DNA from: Streptomyces sp. NBC_01314
GTDB taxonomy: Bacteria > Actinomycetota > Actinomycetes > Streptomycetales > Streptomycetaceae
DNA length: 64,000 nucleotides
NCBI RefSeq assembly: GCF_041435215.1
Contig: NZ_CP108394.1
Span: 248,001 to 312,000, forward strand
Direction: 5' to 3'
The notes under the pieces are model-generated. The model was not told where the DNA came from. It searched no databases and saw only the letters and a program-made list of their open reading frames with translations. A program made the position numbers and the translations under genes. Of this stretch, positions 42,901-51,095 are shown one piece after another (positions within the stretch are counted from its first letter, which is position 1; each line of letters opens with the position of its first letter).

Positions 42901-43851
42901 TCAGCTCTTCTTGATCTTCGGGGCGTTGTCGGCCAGCCAGGCGTCGAAGGTCTTGAGCGCCGGGTTAAGTTCCCGCACCTTGTCCAGGTCGCGGCTGCCG
43001 GTGAACTCCTGGTCGAAGTCGCCGTAGTACTGGAACATGTTGGCGATCTCCTCGGCGGCCGGGATGTCGAGCGAGCGGAAGACGTCGTAGGGCACCGACT
43101 GGAAGTGCACCGGCTCCCCGAACGCGGCCTCGAACGTCGCCGCGTACTGCGCACCGGTCAGATGGTCGCCGGCCAGGCCCACGGTCTCGCCGACGAGGCG
43201 CTCGCCGGCCTTGAAGATGCCGAGAGCGGTCAGGCCGATGTCGTCGGCGTCCACACCGGAAAGCAGCTTGCCGTCCTCCAGCGGCAGGGTCAGCGTCAGT
43301 ACGCCGTCCTCGCCGCGCTGGGGGCCCATCTGGGCCAGGAAGCCCTGGAAGAAGAAGGTGGTGTTCAGGAAGGTGGTGGGCACGCCGGCCTCGCGGAAGA
43401 GGTTGTTGGCCTCGCCCTTGGCGTCGAAGTGCGGCACGTTGTACTTGTCCTGGAGGACCGGCATCCGCTCGTCGTCCAGCGGCAGCAGCTCGCGGGTGTC
43501 CTCCAGCGTCGACCACACCACGTGCTTCAGCCCGGCGGCCTTGGCAGCCCGGACCAGCACGTTGACCTCCTCGATCTCCTTCGCCGCCGAGCCGTGCGCC
43601 CAGAAGTTGGTGACCAGGAAAGCGCCGTAGGCACCCTCGAACGCCTGGTGCACGCTCAGCTCGTCATAGAAGTCCGCCCGGACGACCTCGGCACCGAGCG
43701 CGGCCAGTTCCCGGGCGGCGGGCGAGTCGGGGTTCCTGGTGAGCGCGCGCACCGTGAAACCCGAATCCGGGTCGGCGAGGATCGCCCGCGCGGCACCACC
43801 ACCCTGGGACCCGGTCGCCCCGGTGACCGCGATGATCTTGTGGTCGCTCAT
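42901..43851 (-). CDS. NmrA-like NAD(P)-binding protein
   Basis: The 316-residue protein has the extended-SDR cofactor loop GATGSQGGGAA (11-21) and NmrA features (VRALTRNPDSPAARELAALG, then VVRADFYDEL). The active-site YxxxK is absent: the motif region reads DKYNVPHFDAKG. Such proteins act as redox sensors or atypical reductases. It diverges from a MarR gene (43952); TTGATGTATCAA lies between them, so that MarR protein probably controls it. Confidence 0.9.
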   Translation of the reverse strand: MSDHKIIAVTGATGSQGGGAARAILADPDSGFTVRALTRNPDSPAARELAALGAEVVRADFYDELSVHQAFEGAYGAFLVTNFWAHGSAAKEIEEVNVLVRAAKAAGLKHVVWSTLEDTRELLPLDDERMPVLQDKYNVPHFDAKGEANNLFREAGVPTTFLNTTFFFQGFLAQMGPQRGEDGVLTLTLPLEDGKLLSGVDADDIGLTALGIFKAGERLVGETVGLAGDHLTGAQYAATFEAAFGEPVHFQSVPYDVFRSLDIPAAEEIANMFQYYGDFDQEFTGSRDLDKVRELNPALKTFDAWLADNAPKIKKS

Positions 43852-43885
43852 GGCTACTACCTCTGTCCGGAAAAGACCTTTAAGG

Positions 43886-43929
43886 TTGATGTATCAATGT
43901 AACCTAACGCGGGCAGGATGACGAGTCAA
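43886..43929. promoter_or_regulatory. TTGAT-GT-ATCAA box and second half-box between NmrA and MarR genes
   Basis: TTGATGTATCAA (43886-43897) has perfect 5-bp arms; ATGACGAGTCAA (43918-43929) is the same pattern with one mismatch, 32 bp on. Both lie in the 100-bp divergent promoter region. Confidence 0.6.
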
Positions 43930-43951
43930 CCTTTCCGGTTAGCCTTGAGCC

Positions 43952-44500
43952 ATGAGTGACCCCGAAGGGCTGACCCAGGCCCAGCTGCATGCGTGGCGGG
44001 ACTTCAGCGCCATGCAGGCGGCGCTGGTCGGACGCTTGAACACGCACCTCCAGGAGGACAGTCGGCTGTCCTCCGCCGACTACGCGGTCCTGGTGGCACT
44101 CTCCGAAGCGCCCGGGGGGCGGGCCCGGCCCGGCGCCCTGGGCAGGGCAATGGACTGGGAGAAGAGCCGCCTCTCCCACCACATCAGCCGCATGGAACGG
44201 CGTGGACTGCTGCGCCGCCAGGAGGCTGAGAGCAGCAGGTATTCCGACGTCGCCCTGACCGACGCCGGACGCGCCGCCATAGAGGCTGCCGCACAGCGCC
44301 ATGTGGCCCACGTACGCGCATGGTTCGTCGATGCGATGACCCCGGACCAGCTCACCGCGTTCGGCCAGATGTGCGAAGCGGTGCTGACCCGGGTGAACAC
44401 CTCGGCGCAGGACCCCTGCCGCCTGGGCTGCCAGACCTCCGCGGAGACGACCACCACCTGGCCGCGGCCGCGAACGACACCCGGAGGCGAAGCCGAATGA
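43952..44500 (+). CDS. MarR family transcriptional regulator
   Basis: The 182-residue protein has the MarR core (LSSADYAVLVALSEAPGGRA, WEKSRLSHHISRMERRGLLR, ~46-100). It is a clear paralogue of the gene at 44942, sharing DY-VLV-L-E-P and WEKSR-SHHI-RM-RGL. The last ~35 residues (QTSAETTTTWPRPRTTPGGE) are low-complexity and differ from the family, so the 3' end may be read-through after a small deletion. It likely regulates the divergent NmrA-like gene. Confidence 0.9.
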   Translation: MSDPEGLTQAQLHAWRDFSAMQAALVGRLNTHLQEDSRLSSADYAVLVALSEAPGGRARPGALGRAMDWEKSRLSHHISRMERRGLLRRQEAESSRYSDVALTDAGRAAIEAAAQRHVAHVRAWFVDAMTPDQLTAFGQMCEAVLTRVNTSAQDPCRLGCQTSAETTTTWPRPRTTPGGEAE

Positions 44501-44643
44501 TCTTCCGCGCCCTCCGGAATGCCGATCGGACGGCAAACCACAACCAAAGGGGGAATGCGTAATGACCATCGACCCAACGGACGCATGGATGGCGCCGTAG
44601 CGCTTCGGGGTTGTTGACCGTATCGCCCGAGGGCCGCGGCGGC

Positions 44644-44900
44644 GCTCAAGGTGATGTACGGGGCCGGCCGGCAGGAGCCCGCGCCGACCAGGCCGGAAAC
44701 GGCCGCCGACTTCGACAGCGCGAACCAGCTGATGGAGGGGCGTTCGCACCTGGGACCAGCAGCTCGCCTCTTCGCTGGGAACCACGATCCGCCACGAGAC
44801 GCTCAGCAACGTACCCGTGGTGCGGATCACGCCCCGGGCACAGGCCGAACGGACGGGCGTTCGTCTACGTCCATGGTGGCGCCTACCCCGCGCAGTCCGG
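44644..44900 (+). pseudogene. Alpha/beta hydrolase (HSL-type) fragment
   Basis: Three plus-strand frames in turn resemble the N-terminal part of hormone-sensitive-lipase-type esterases: FDSANQLMEG, then TTIRHETLSNVPVVRITP, then the oxyanion-hole segment FVYVHGGAYP. At least two frameshifts separate them, and the catalytic Ser-Asp-His part is missing. It is a decayed gene between the two MarR paralogues. The 44501-44643 stretch before it shows nothing recognisable. Confidence 0.55.
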
Positions 44901-44908
44901 CATCCATA

Positions 44909-44920
44909 TTGACGCGTCAA
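44909..44920. promoter_or_regulatory. Perfect TTGACGCGTCAA palindrome before a MarR gene
   Basis: The 12-bp perfect palindrome ends 21 bp before the start of the MarR gene at 44942. It has the same TTGAY-NN-RTCAA pattern as the boxes at 43886 and 45489, so it is a probable autoregulatory site. Confidence 0.65.
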
Positions 44921-44941
44921 CAGCTCGTTACACTCACGGGT

Positions 44942-45409
44942 ATGACCGACACACCGCGCTGGCTCACCGAGTCGGAGCAGCACGCCTGGCGCAGCTTCGT
45001 ACGGCTGCAGGAAAAGCTCCTCGGTCGGCTGGCCCGCGAGGTACAGGCGGAGTGCGGCCTGTCCCAGGCCGACTACGGAGTACTCGTCCGCCTCACCGAG
45101 GTACCCGAGGGCCGGCAGCGCCTGCTGGAACTCGCCAAGGCGGTGGAGTGGGAGAAGAGCCGGATGTCCCACCACATCAACCGGATGACCAAGCGCGGTC
45201 TGGTCGCCCGGGAGGAGTATGCCGATGACGCGCGCGTGGCGTTCGTCGTCGTCACGCCCGCCGGCCGCGAGGCCCTCGCGGCCGCCGCCCCCCGCCATGT
45301 CGAGCGGGTCCGCCGCCTTTTCATCGACCCGCTCAGCCCGGCGGAGCTCGCCATGTTCGCCCAGATCTCGAACCTCATCCTCGAAGGCCTGGAGGACGAC
45401 CGCGCGTGA
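44942..45409 (+). CDS. MarR family transcriptional regulator
   Basis: The ATG at 44942 gives 155 residues beginning MTDTPRWLTESEQHAWRSF; earlier in-frame starts read through the hydrolase relic and the palindrome. The core is LSQADYGVLVRLTEVPEGRQ and WEKSRMSHHINRMTKRGLVA (~40-86), followed by an A-R-V-A-FVVVT wing. It is a close paralogue of the gene at 43952. Perfect TTGAY-NN-RTCAA palindromes lie upstream (44909) and downstream (45489), indicating self-control and perhaps control of the acetyltransferase/iron-sulfur/reductase genes that follow. Confidence 0.92.
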   Translation: MTDTPRWLTESEQHAWRSFVRLQEKLLGRLAREVQAECGLSQADYGVLVRLTEVPEGRQRLLELAKAVEWEKSRMSHHINRMTKRGLVAREEYADDARVAFVVVTPAGREALAAAAPRHVERVRRLFIDPLSPAELAMFAQISNLILEGLEDDRA

Positions 45410-45486
45410 GCGCGACGCGGTAACCGCCGGCCGACCGCAGGAGCAGACCGAGAAGCAGGCCGAGGTCGGCAGCGCCACAATATAAA

Positions 45487-45545
45487 GGTTGATTAATCAA
45501 CCTGGACCCTCACTCCCGCTGTCAGATAAGGTAGATACATCAACC
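45487..45545. promoter_or_regulatory. GGTTGATTAATCAACC palindrome and related half-site
   Basis: GGTTGATTAATCAACC (45487-45502) is a perfect 16-bp palindrome. GGTAGATACATCAACC (45530-45545) is a degenerate copy 43 bp on. Both precede the GNAT gene, and the rest of 45410-45714 holds no recognised gene. The likely binder is one of the adjacent MarR proteins. Confidence 0.65.
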
Positions 45546-45714
45546 CACAGCCTGTGCTTTCGCAGACGAGTCGACCAGTCTCCGCGAACCGCGAACAGGC
45601 GAACACCTATTGCCGGCCGAGCACGCAGACGGCCCCTGTCTCCAGCTGCACCGGTCCTTCGAGGTGCTACCGAACGGCGTTCCCGCGATCCGGGCCGGCT
45701 CCCAAGGAGGACAT

Positions 45715-46023
45715 GTGACCATCAAGGTCATCGACGCGCCTGAAGCACGTCGCTACGAGGCACGGATGGACGGCGACTCCGCGGTGGCCGGCTTCGCGGA
45801 GTACATCCGCACGGCGGAACTGATCGCCTTCGTCCACACCGAGGTGGCACCGGAACACGAAGGCAAGGGCGTGGGGTCCGAGCTGGCTCGGACCTCCCTC
45901 GACGAAGCCCGAGCCGCGGGGCTGCGAGTGCTGGCCACCTGCCCCTTCTACGCAGGCTGGATCGCCCGCCACCCCGCCTACGCCGACCTGCTGTACCAGG
46001 CCCGGAGCAAGGTCAGCGACTGA
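45715..46023 (+). CDS. GNAT-type N-acetyltransferase (small, YjdJ-like)
   Basis: A GTG at 45715, just after GGAGG, gives 102 residues; an upstream ATG at 45610 has no ribosome site and adds non-family sequence. The protein reads IAFVHTEVAPEHEGKGVGSE (~41-60), with the acetyl-CoA loop E-G-K-G-V-G-S, then VLATCPFYAGWIARHPAYAD near the C-terminus. This is the short GNAT form known as YjdJ/NATD1, often paired with an iron-sulfur protein, as here. The substrate is unknown. Confidence 0.88.
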   Translation: MTIKVIDAPEARRYEARMDGDSAVAGFAEYIRTAELIAFVHTEVAPEHEGKGVGSELARTSLDEARAAGLRVLATCPFYAGWIARHPAYADLLYQARSKVSD

Positions 46024-46053
46024 CCGGCCGAAGACGCGGCGAGAGAGGCCGGC

Positions 46054-46464
46054 ATGAGCCAGCACCCCCAGAAAAAGGCGTACAAGGCCCAGGACATCAC
46101 CGTCACCTTCGAGGCGACGCGCTGCCTGCACGCCGCCGAGTGCGTCAACGGCCTGCCCGAGGTCTTCGACAGAAGCAGGCGCCCGTGGATCCAGCCGGAC
46201 GCCGTCCCGGCCGACCGGCTGGCCGAGGTGGTACGCCGCTGCCCATCGGGCGCCCTGCAGTACGAAGTGGCGGACGGCGGGACGGAGACTCCCGACCGGC
46301 CCACCCGGATCACCCCGACCCCGGCCGGCCAACTGATCGTGCGAGGCGAGCTGTCACTGGACACGCCGCAAGGCCAGCGCGCCGAGACCAGGGCCGTGCT
46401 GTGCGGCTGCGGGCGCAGCCAACTGCAGCCGTACTGCGACCACTCGGGCGCCTGCGGCCGGTGA
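46054..46464 (+). CDS. Iron-sulfur protein: mono-cluster (YjdI-like) domain plus CDGSH-like domain
   Basis: The 136-residue protein has an N-terminal YjdI-type cluster domain with cysteines C24, C30 and C63 (ATRCLHAAEC, RRCPSGAL). A C-terminal CDGSH-like zinc-finger-type motif reads CGCGRSQLQPYCDHSG (117-132). The CDGSH consensus has three cysteines and a histidine four residues after the third; here the histidine is at +2 (CDHSG), so the cluster ligation may differ. It lies 30 bp after the acetyltransferase gene, a conserved pair in bacteria. It probably handles electrons for the next gene's reductase, which is inference. Confidence 0.85.
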   Translation: MSQHPQKKAYKAQDITVTFEATRCLHAAECVNGLPEVFDRSRRPWIQPDAVPADRLAEVVRRCPSGALQYEVADGGTETPDRPTRITPTPAGQLIVRGELSLDTPQGQRAETRAVLCGCGRSQLQPYCDHSGACGR

Positions 46465-46535
46465 CACCGACGCCGATCGCCGCCCAACCCGATTCCCGGG
46501 AAGTCTTTCCCGCGCGAGAGCATGGAGCTGAGCAG

Positions 46536-47441
46536 ATGTCCCTTGCAGTGCAGTTCTCCGAGTACGGCAGCAGCGAAGTCCTGCGTGTCGTGGATGTCCC
46601 GGCACCCGTTCCCGGCCCCGGCCAGGTGCGGCTCGCGGTCCGTGCGGCCGGCGTCAATCCGATCGACTGGAAGATCATGCAGGGGTTCATGAGCCAGAAC
46701 CTCCCCGCGGGTCTCGGCTCCGACGTGGCCGGCGTGGTGGACCAGGTCGGGGAGGGCGTCACCGAGTTCTCCGTCGGCGACGAGGTCCTCGGGACCCCGC
46801 TCACCCCCGCCTACGCCCAGGCCGCGGTCGCCGACGCCGCCGCGCTCGTTTCCAAGCCGACCACGGTTTCCTGGCAGGTCGCCGGAGTCCTGACGGGTTC
46901 GGGAGGAACCGCGTGGACAGTCCTCGACCGCCTCAAGATCGGCAAGGGCGAGACCCTGCTGATCCATGCCGCCGCCGGTGGCGTGGGCACGTTCGCCGTC
47001 CAGCTCGCCGTGGCCCGCGGCGCACGCGTGATCGGCACCGCGCGCGAGGACAACCACGAACAACTCCGCTCTCTCGGCGCGATCCCGGTGACCTACGGTG
47101 AGGGTCTCGCCGACCGGGTACGGGCCATCGCCCCGGAGGGAGTCGACGCCGTGCTCGACGCCTCCGGACGCGGCGAGATCCCGGTGTCCATCGAACTCGC
47201 GGGAGGCCCCCAACGCGTCCTCACCCTCGCGGCCTTCGACGCCGGTGACCTGGGCGTCCAGGTCCACAGGGGCGGCCCGAGCGGGAACGCCGTCCGGGCC
47301 CTGCGCGACATCCTCGCCCTCATCGAAGAAGGACGGCTACAGGTCCCGATTTCGCGTACCTTCCCCCTGGCGGAGGCGGCCGCCGCGCTCGACCTGAGCC
47401 GTACGGGCCACCTCGCCGGCAAGATCGTACTGCTGCCCTGA
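46536..47441 (+). CDS. NADP-dependent quinone oxidoreductase-type MDR protein
   Basis: From ATG 46536 (301 residues) the protein begins MSLAVQFSEYGSSEVLRVVD, with the GroES-like domain of zinc-free medium-chain reductases (AGVNPIDWKIMQGFM, GSDVAGVVDQVGEGV). The nucleotide motif HAAAGGVGTFAVQLA (~148-162) follows, and the ending is LAGKIVLLP. No zinc-binding cysteines are present, as in quinone oxidoreductase (QOR). It follows the iron-sulfur gene by 71 bp. It probably reduces quinones or enones under oxidative or electrophile stress, consistent with MarR-type regulation nearby. Confidence 0.9.
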   Translation: MSLAVQFSEYGSSEVLRVVDVPAPVPGPGQVRLAVRAAGVNPIDWKIMQGFMSQNLPAGLGSDVAGVVDQVGEGVTEFSVGDEVLGTPLTPAYAQAAVADAAALVSKPTTVSWQVAGVLTGSGGTAWTVLDRLKIGKGETLLIHAAAGGVGTFAVQLAVARGARVIGTAREDNHEQLRSLGAIPVTYGEGLADRVRAIAPEGVDAVLDASGRGEIPVSIELAGGPQRVLTLAAFDAGDLGVQVHRGGPSGNAVRALRDILALIEEGRLQVPISRTFPLAEAAAALDLSRTGHLAGKIVLLP

Positions 47442-47682
47442 AGACAGGCATTCGCGTCCACTGCCGAGGAACCTCGAGCAAGCGATGTCGTTCGCGCACC
47501 GGAGCGCCTCCCGCGCCGTCGTCGACCACCCCGGAGCCACGTCGACTGCCCTCGCCGAGGGCAGGGACACACCCGTATCCAGTGCGGGCCCCACGGCTCG
47601 ATGACCAAAACCTCGTGCGGGGCGCGCCGTTCGAGAGCGCCGCCCTGCGCGCTGAAGAGAGTCATGGATTCAGCGTTCCGTC

Positions 47683-49224
47683 TCAGTTCTGGGCGGTGGT
47701 GACAGCCAGGCGGATGACGTTCCAGGACAGCGGCGGCAGCGTGGAGGTCAGCACGTCACCGGTGACGCAGCTGGCGTCGACCGTGCGGGGGGCGACCCGT
47801 TCGGGGTCCGTCAGGGTGTTGCGGGCGTCGGGGTCGTCGTCGGTGAGCAGCAGGTGCTCCACGACCCGGACGCCGCCGAGCCCGCGCAGGTCGACTTCGA
47901 GCGGGAGCTCTGCGGTCCGGCTGCGGTTGACGGCGAAGACGGTGATCGTGCCGGCTTCCTCGTCGTGGGTGGCTGTGGCGTGCAGCAGGTCGACCTCGCC
48001 GAAGCGTTCGGTGCTGTGGGTCGGGCTGTCCACCTCGACCCGCAGGACCCGGCCGCGTCCGTACCGCGAGGCCTGGGCGAAAGGGAAGAAGGTGGTCTGC
48101 CGCCAGGCGGGGCCGCCCGGTTCGGTCATGATCGGGGCGATGACGTTGACGAGCTGGGCGAGGGAGGCGGAGGTGACCCGGTCGGCGTGCCGCAGCAGGG
48201 CGATCATCAGCGAGCCGACGAGGACGGAGTCGGTGAGGGTGTAACTGTTCTCCAGCAGGCGGGGGGCCTGGGGCCAGTCGTTCTCGGCCCTGGACGGGGG
48301 CGGCGAGACGGGTTCGCTGTGCCAGACGTTCCACTCGTCGAAGGAGATCATGATCTTCTTGTCGGACTTCAGGGTGGCGCCCACATGGTCACAGGTGGCG
48401 ACCGCCGCCTCGATGTAGCGCTCCATGTCCACCGCCGAGGCGATGAATGAGTCGAGGTCGGGCTTCTCCCGGTCCAGTCCGTAGTAGGTGTGCAGGGAGA
48501 TGAACTCCACCTTGTCGTAGCACTCGGTCAGCACCGTCGACTCCCAGCTGCCGAAGGTCGGCATCGCGAAGCTGGAGGAGCCGCACAGGACCAGCTCAAG
48601 GCCGGGGTCGATCTGCTTCATGAGGTTGGCGGTCTCGCGGGCCAGGGGCGCGTACTCCTGCGCCGTCTTGTGGCCGATCTGCCAGGGGCCGTCCATCTCG
48701 TTTCCCAGGCACCACATGCGGATGCCGAACGGTTCCTTGCTGCCGTGGGCGGCGCGCAGGTCGGACAGCTCGGTGCCACCAGGGTGGTTGGCGTAGTCCA
48801 GCAGCCGGCCCGCGTCCTCCACTCCACGGGTGCCGAGGTTGACGGCCATCATCGGCTCGATGCCCGACTTGGCGCAGAAGTCCATGAACTCGGCAAGGCC
48901 GAACCTGTTGGTCTCGGTGGACCGCCAGGCCGGCTCCAGCCGCCGCGGCCGCTCGTCGACCGGGCCGACGCTGTCCTCCCAGCGGTAGCCGGACACGAAG
49001 TTCCCGCCCGGGTAGCGGACCGTGGTGACGCCCAGCTCCCTGATGAGGGCGAGTACGTCCTCGCGCAGACCGGCCTCGTCGGCGTCGGGGTGGCCGGGCT
49101 CGTGGATGCCGTCGTAGACGCAGCGGCCCAGGTGCTCAACGAAGGAACCGTAGATCCGCGGGTTGACGGCACCGATACCGAAGGCGGGGTCGAGGGTGAA
49201 GCGGGCAGGGCGGGGTGAAGACAT
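47683..49224 (-). CDS. Alpha-L-arabinofuranosidase, GH51
   Basis: The 513-residue enzyme has the GH51 N-terminal TIM barrel (IYGSFVEHLGRCVYDGI, ~24-40; VRYPGGNFVSGYRWEDSVGP, ~69-88). The acid/base is E176 (CLGNEMDGPW) and the nucleophile E297 (SFDEWNVW). The C-terminal beta-sandwich covers ~400-513. There is no signal peptide, so it acts in the cytoplasm on imported arabino-oligosaccharides. It is the last gene of the minus-strand importer operon (33 bp after the permease). Confidence 0.95.
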   Translation of the reverse strand: MSSPRPARFTLDPAFGIGAVNPRIYGSFVEHLGRCVYDGIHEPGHPDADEAGLREDVLALIRELGVTTVRYPGGNFVSGYRWEDSVGPVDERPRRLEPAWRSTETNRFGLAEFMDFCAKSGIEPMMAVNLGTRGVEDAGRLLDYANHPGGTELSDLRAAHGSKEPFGIRMWCLGNEMDGPWQIGHKTAQEYAPLARETANLMKQIDPGLELVLCGSSSFAMPTFGSWESTVLTECYDKVEFISLHTYYGLDREKPDLDSFIASAVDMERYIEAAVATCDHVGATLKSDKKIMISFDEWNVWHSEPVSPPPSRAENDWPQAPRLLENSYTLTDSVLVGSLMIALLRHADRVTSASLAQLVNVIAPIMTEPGGPAWRQTTFFPFAQASRYGRGRVLRVEVDSPTHSTERFGEVDLLHATATHDEEAGTITVFAVNRSRTAELPLEVDLRGLGGVRVVEHLLLTDDDPDARNTLTDPERVAPRTVDASCVTGDVLTSTLPPLSWNVIRLAVTTAQN

Positions 49225-49257
49225 GCTGCGTCCTTGGAGAATCGAAAGTGACGGTCT

Positions 49258-50082
49258 CTACTTCAGGCCCGAGGTGGAGGATCCGGTGACGAAGCCCTTC
49301 TGCAGGACGAGGAAGAGCAGCAGTACGGGGATGATGTACATGACCGCGCCGGCCGCGAGGAGGTTGTTGATCGGCGCGCCGGTCGAGGGGGTGACGTACT
49401 CGGTGGCCACAGCGACGGCCAGGGTGGTGTGGTCCGCACTGAGCAGCAGTGACGGGGCGATGTAGTCACCCCAGGTCCAGGTGAACGACAGCACCAGGCT
49501 GGTGGCCAGCACCGGCCAGGACTGCGGCAGGAAGATCCGCCAGAAGATCCGGCCGTAGCCGCAGCCGTCGATGATCGCGGCCTCCTCCAGCTCGCGGGGC
49601 ATGTTCGCGAAGAACTGCCGGAACAGGAAGATCAGGTAGGGGGCGCCGGAGAGTCCCCACAGGACCCAGGGCCAGTAGGTGTCGACCATCCCGGTCTTGG
49701 CGAAGATGATGTAGGTGGGGATGAGGGTGATCATCGCCGGCATCATCATCGTGGACAGCAGGACCCCGAAGAGGAACCCCTTGCCCCGGGCGCGCAGCCG
49801 GGCGAAGCCGAAGCCCGCCCACGCCGAGCTGAGGGTGACCAGCACCGAGTAGATGACGGCGATGGTCAGGGAGTTCCTGGCGTAGGCGAGGTAGGGGATC
49901 TGGGTGAGGGCCCGGGAGAAGTTGCTCCACTGCCATTTGTCGGGCGTCCAGTGCAGCGGGTAGGCGGCCAGCTCGGAGGTGTTTTTGAGGGCGGTGATGA
50001 CCAGCCAGCCGAAGGGGCTGATGAACAGCGTGGCCAGCGCGATGAGGATCATGTACATGCTGGTGCGACGAGCGAGAATCAT
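49258..50082 (-). CDS. Carbohydrate ABC permease (MalG type)
   Basis: The ATG at 50082 overlaps the preceding permease's stop (ATGA) and gives 274 residues with six helices. The MalG EAA loop reads ELEEAAIIDGCGYGRIFWRI (~182-201) followed by FLPQSWPV. It starts MILARRTSMYMILIALATLF and ends KGFVTGSSTSGLK, a tail typical of CUT1 permeases. It is half of the importer's membrane pore; no ATPase is encoded here, so it probably uses a shared MsiK-type ATPase, as is common in Streptomyces. Confidence 0.93.
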   Translation of the reverse strand: MILARRTSMYMILIALATLFISPFGWLVITALKNTSELAAYPLHWTPDKWQWSNFSRALTQIPYLAYARNSLTIAVIYSVLVTLSSAWAGFGFARLRARGKGFLFGVLLSTMMMPAMITLIPTYIIFAKTGMVDTYWPWVLWGLSGAPYLIFLFRQFFANMPRELEEAAIIDGCGYGRIFWRIFLPQSWPVLATSLVLSFTWTWGDYIAPSLLLSADHTTLAVAVATEYVTPSTGAPINNLLAAGAVMYIIPVLLLFLVLQKGFVTGSSTSGLK

Positions 50083-51095
50083 TTCTTGGCCTCCGGCTCG
50101 AAGCTGTAGAACACCGCACCGGAGCTCAGCTTGTAGATCACGGCGGTGATGACGAGGATCACGGCGAACAGCACCCACAGCAGCGCGGAGGCGTAGCCGA
50201 AGCGGCCGTACGCGAGGTACTGCGCGAACACGTTGATCATGTAGAGGTAGTCGCCCTGAGGCACTGTGGTGACCCCGGAGGTACCCGGGTTCGCCGCCAG
50301 GAGCAGTGGTGTCGCGCTCTGCAGGGCCCCGATGACACCGGTGATGACCTGGAAGAAGATCACGGGCGACAGCAGGGGGATGGTGATTTTCCGGAACACC
50401 TGCCAGGCACTTGCTCCGTCGAGGCGGGCGGCCTCATGCAGTTCCTTCGGCATGTCCTGCAGCCCCGCCAAGGAGATGATCATGGCGTTTCCGCAGGCCC
50501 AGAGGGTGAGCATCATCAGCACGTACCGGGCGTAGGGATCGGTGAGCCAGGAGACCGGGTTGATGTCGGCGAAGCCGAGGAGGCCGTTGGCGGCGCCGGC
50601 GTCACGGTCGAAGATCATCTTGAAGGCCATCGCCGCACCCACCGGCGGGAACACCGCCGGCAGGTAGAGCAGGGTACGGAAGACGCCCCGGCCCCGGATC
50701 GGGCGGTTGAGCAGCACCGCGAGGGCGAGCCCCGCGATGATGCCCAGCGGCACGACGACCGCTACGAAGACTCCGGTGCGGACCAGGGTCTCCCGGGTGA
50801 CCGGATCCGAAAGCAGTTCCCTGTAGTTGTCGAGGCCGATGAAACTCGCATTTTCGGAGATTCCGTCGGAGTTGGTCAGGCTCAGCCACAGCGCGTACCC
50901 CAGGGGATACAGCGTGAGGCCGAGGAACCCGATCACCCATGGCGCGACGCAGAGATAGAAGACCCGGGACTGCTGGCGGGCCATCCCGCCCCCGCGGCCG
51001 GGCCGTCGGCCTCTTCCCCGGCCGTCGGTCACCCGCGCGGTCCCGGAGGGCTTCGCGGACTGGACGGAGGCTTCGGCGAGCCGGCCCGTACTCAC
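50079..51095 (-). CDS. Carbohydrate ABC permease (MalF type)
   Basis: The GTG at 51095 overlaps the binding-protein stop (GTGA) and gives 338 residues. A charged cytoplasmic lead (~1-38) precedes six helices, starting near VFYLCVAPWVIGFLGLTLYP. The EAA loop is ELHEAARLDGASAWQVFRKI (~232-251). It ends SFEPEAKK. It pairs with the MalG-type protein to import an oligosaccharide, likely an arabinose-, galactose- or fucose-containing fragment judging by the nearby enzymes. Confidence 0.93.
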   Translation of the reverse strand: MSTGRLAEASVQSAKPSGTARVTDGRGRGRRPGRGGGMARQQSRVFYLCVAPWVIGFLGLTLYPLGYALWLSLTNSDGISENASFIGLDNYRELLSDPVTRETLVRTGVFVAVVVPLGIIAGLALAVLLNRPIRGRGVFRTLLYLPAVFPPVGAAMAFKMIFDRDAGAANGLLGFADINPVSWLTDPYARYVLMMLTLWACGNAMIISLAGLQDMPKELHEAARLDGASAWQVFRKITIPLLSPVIFFQVITGVIGALQSATPLLLAANPGTSGVTTVPQGDYLYMINVFAQYLAYGRFGYASALLWVLFAVILVITAVIYKLSSGAVFYSFEPEAKK

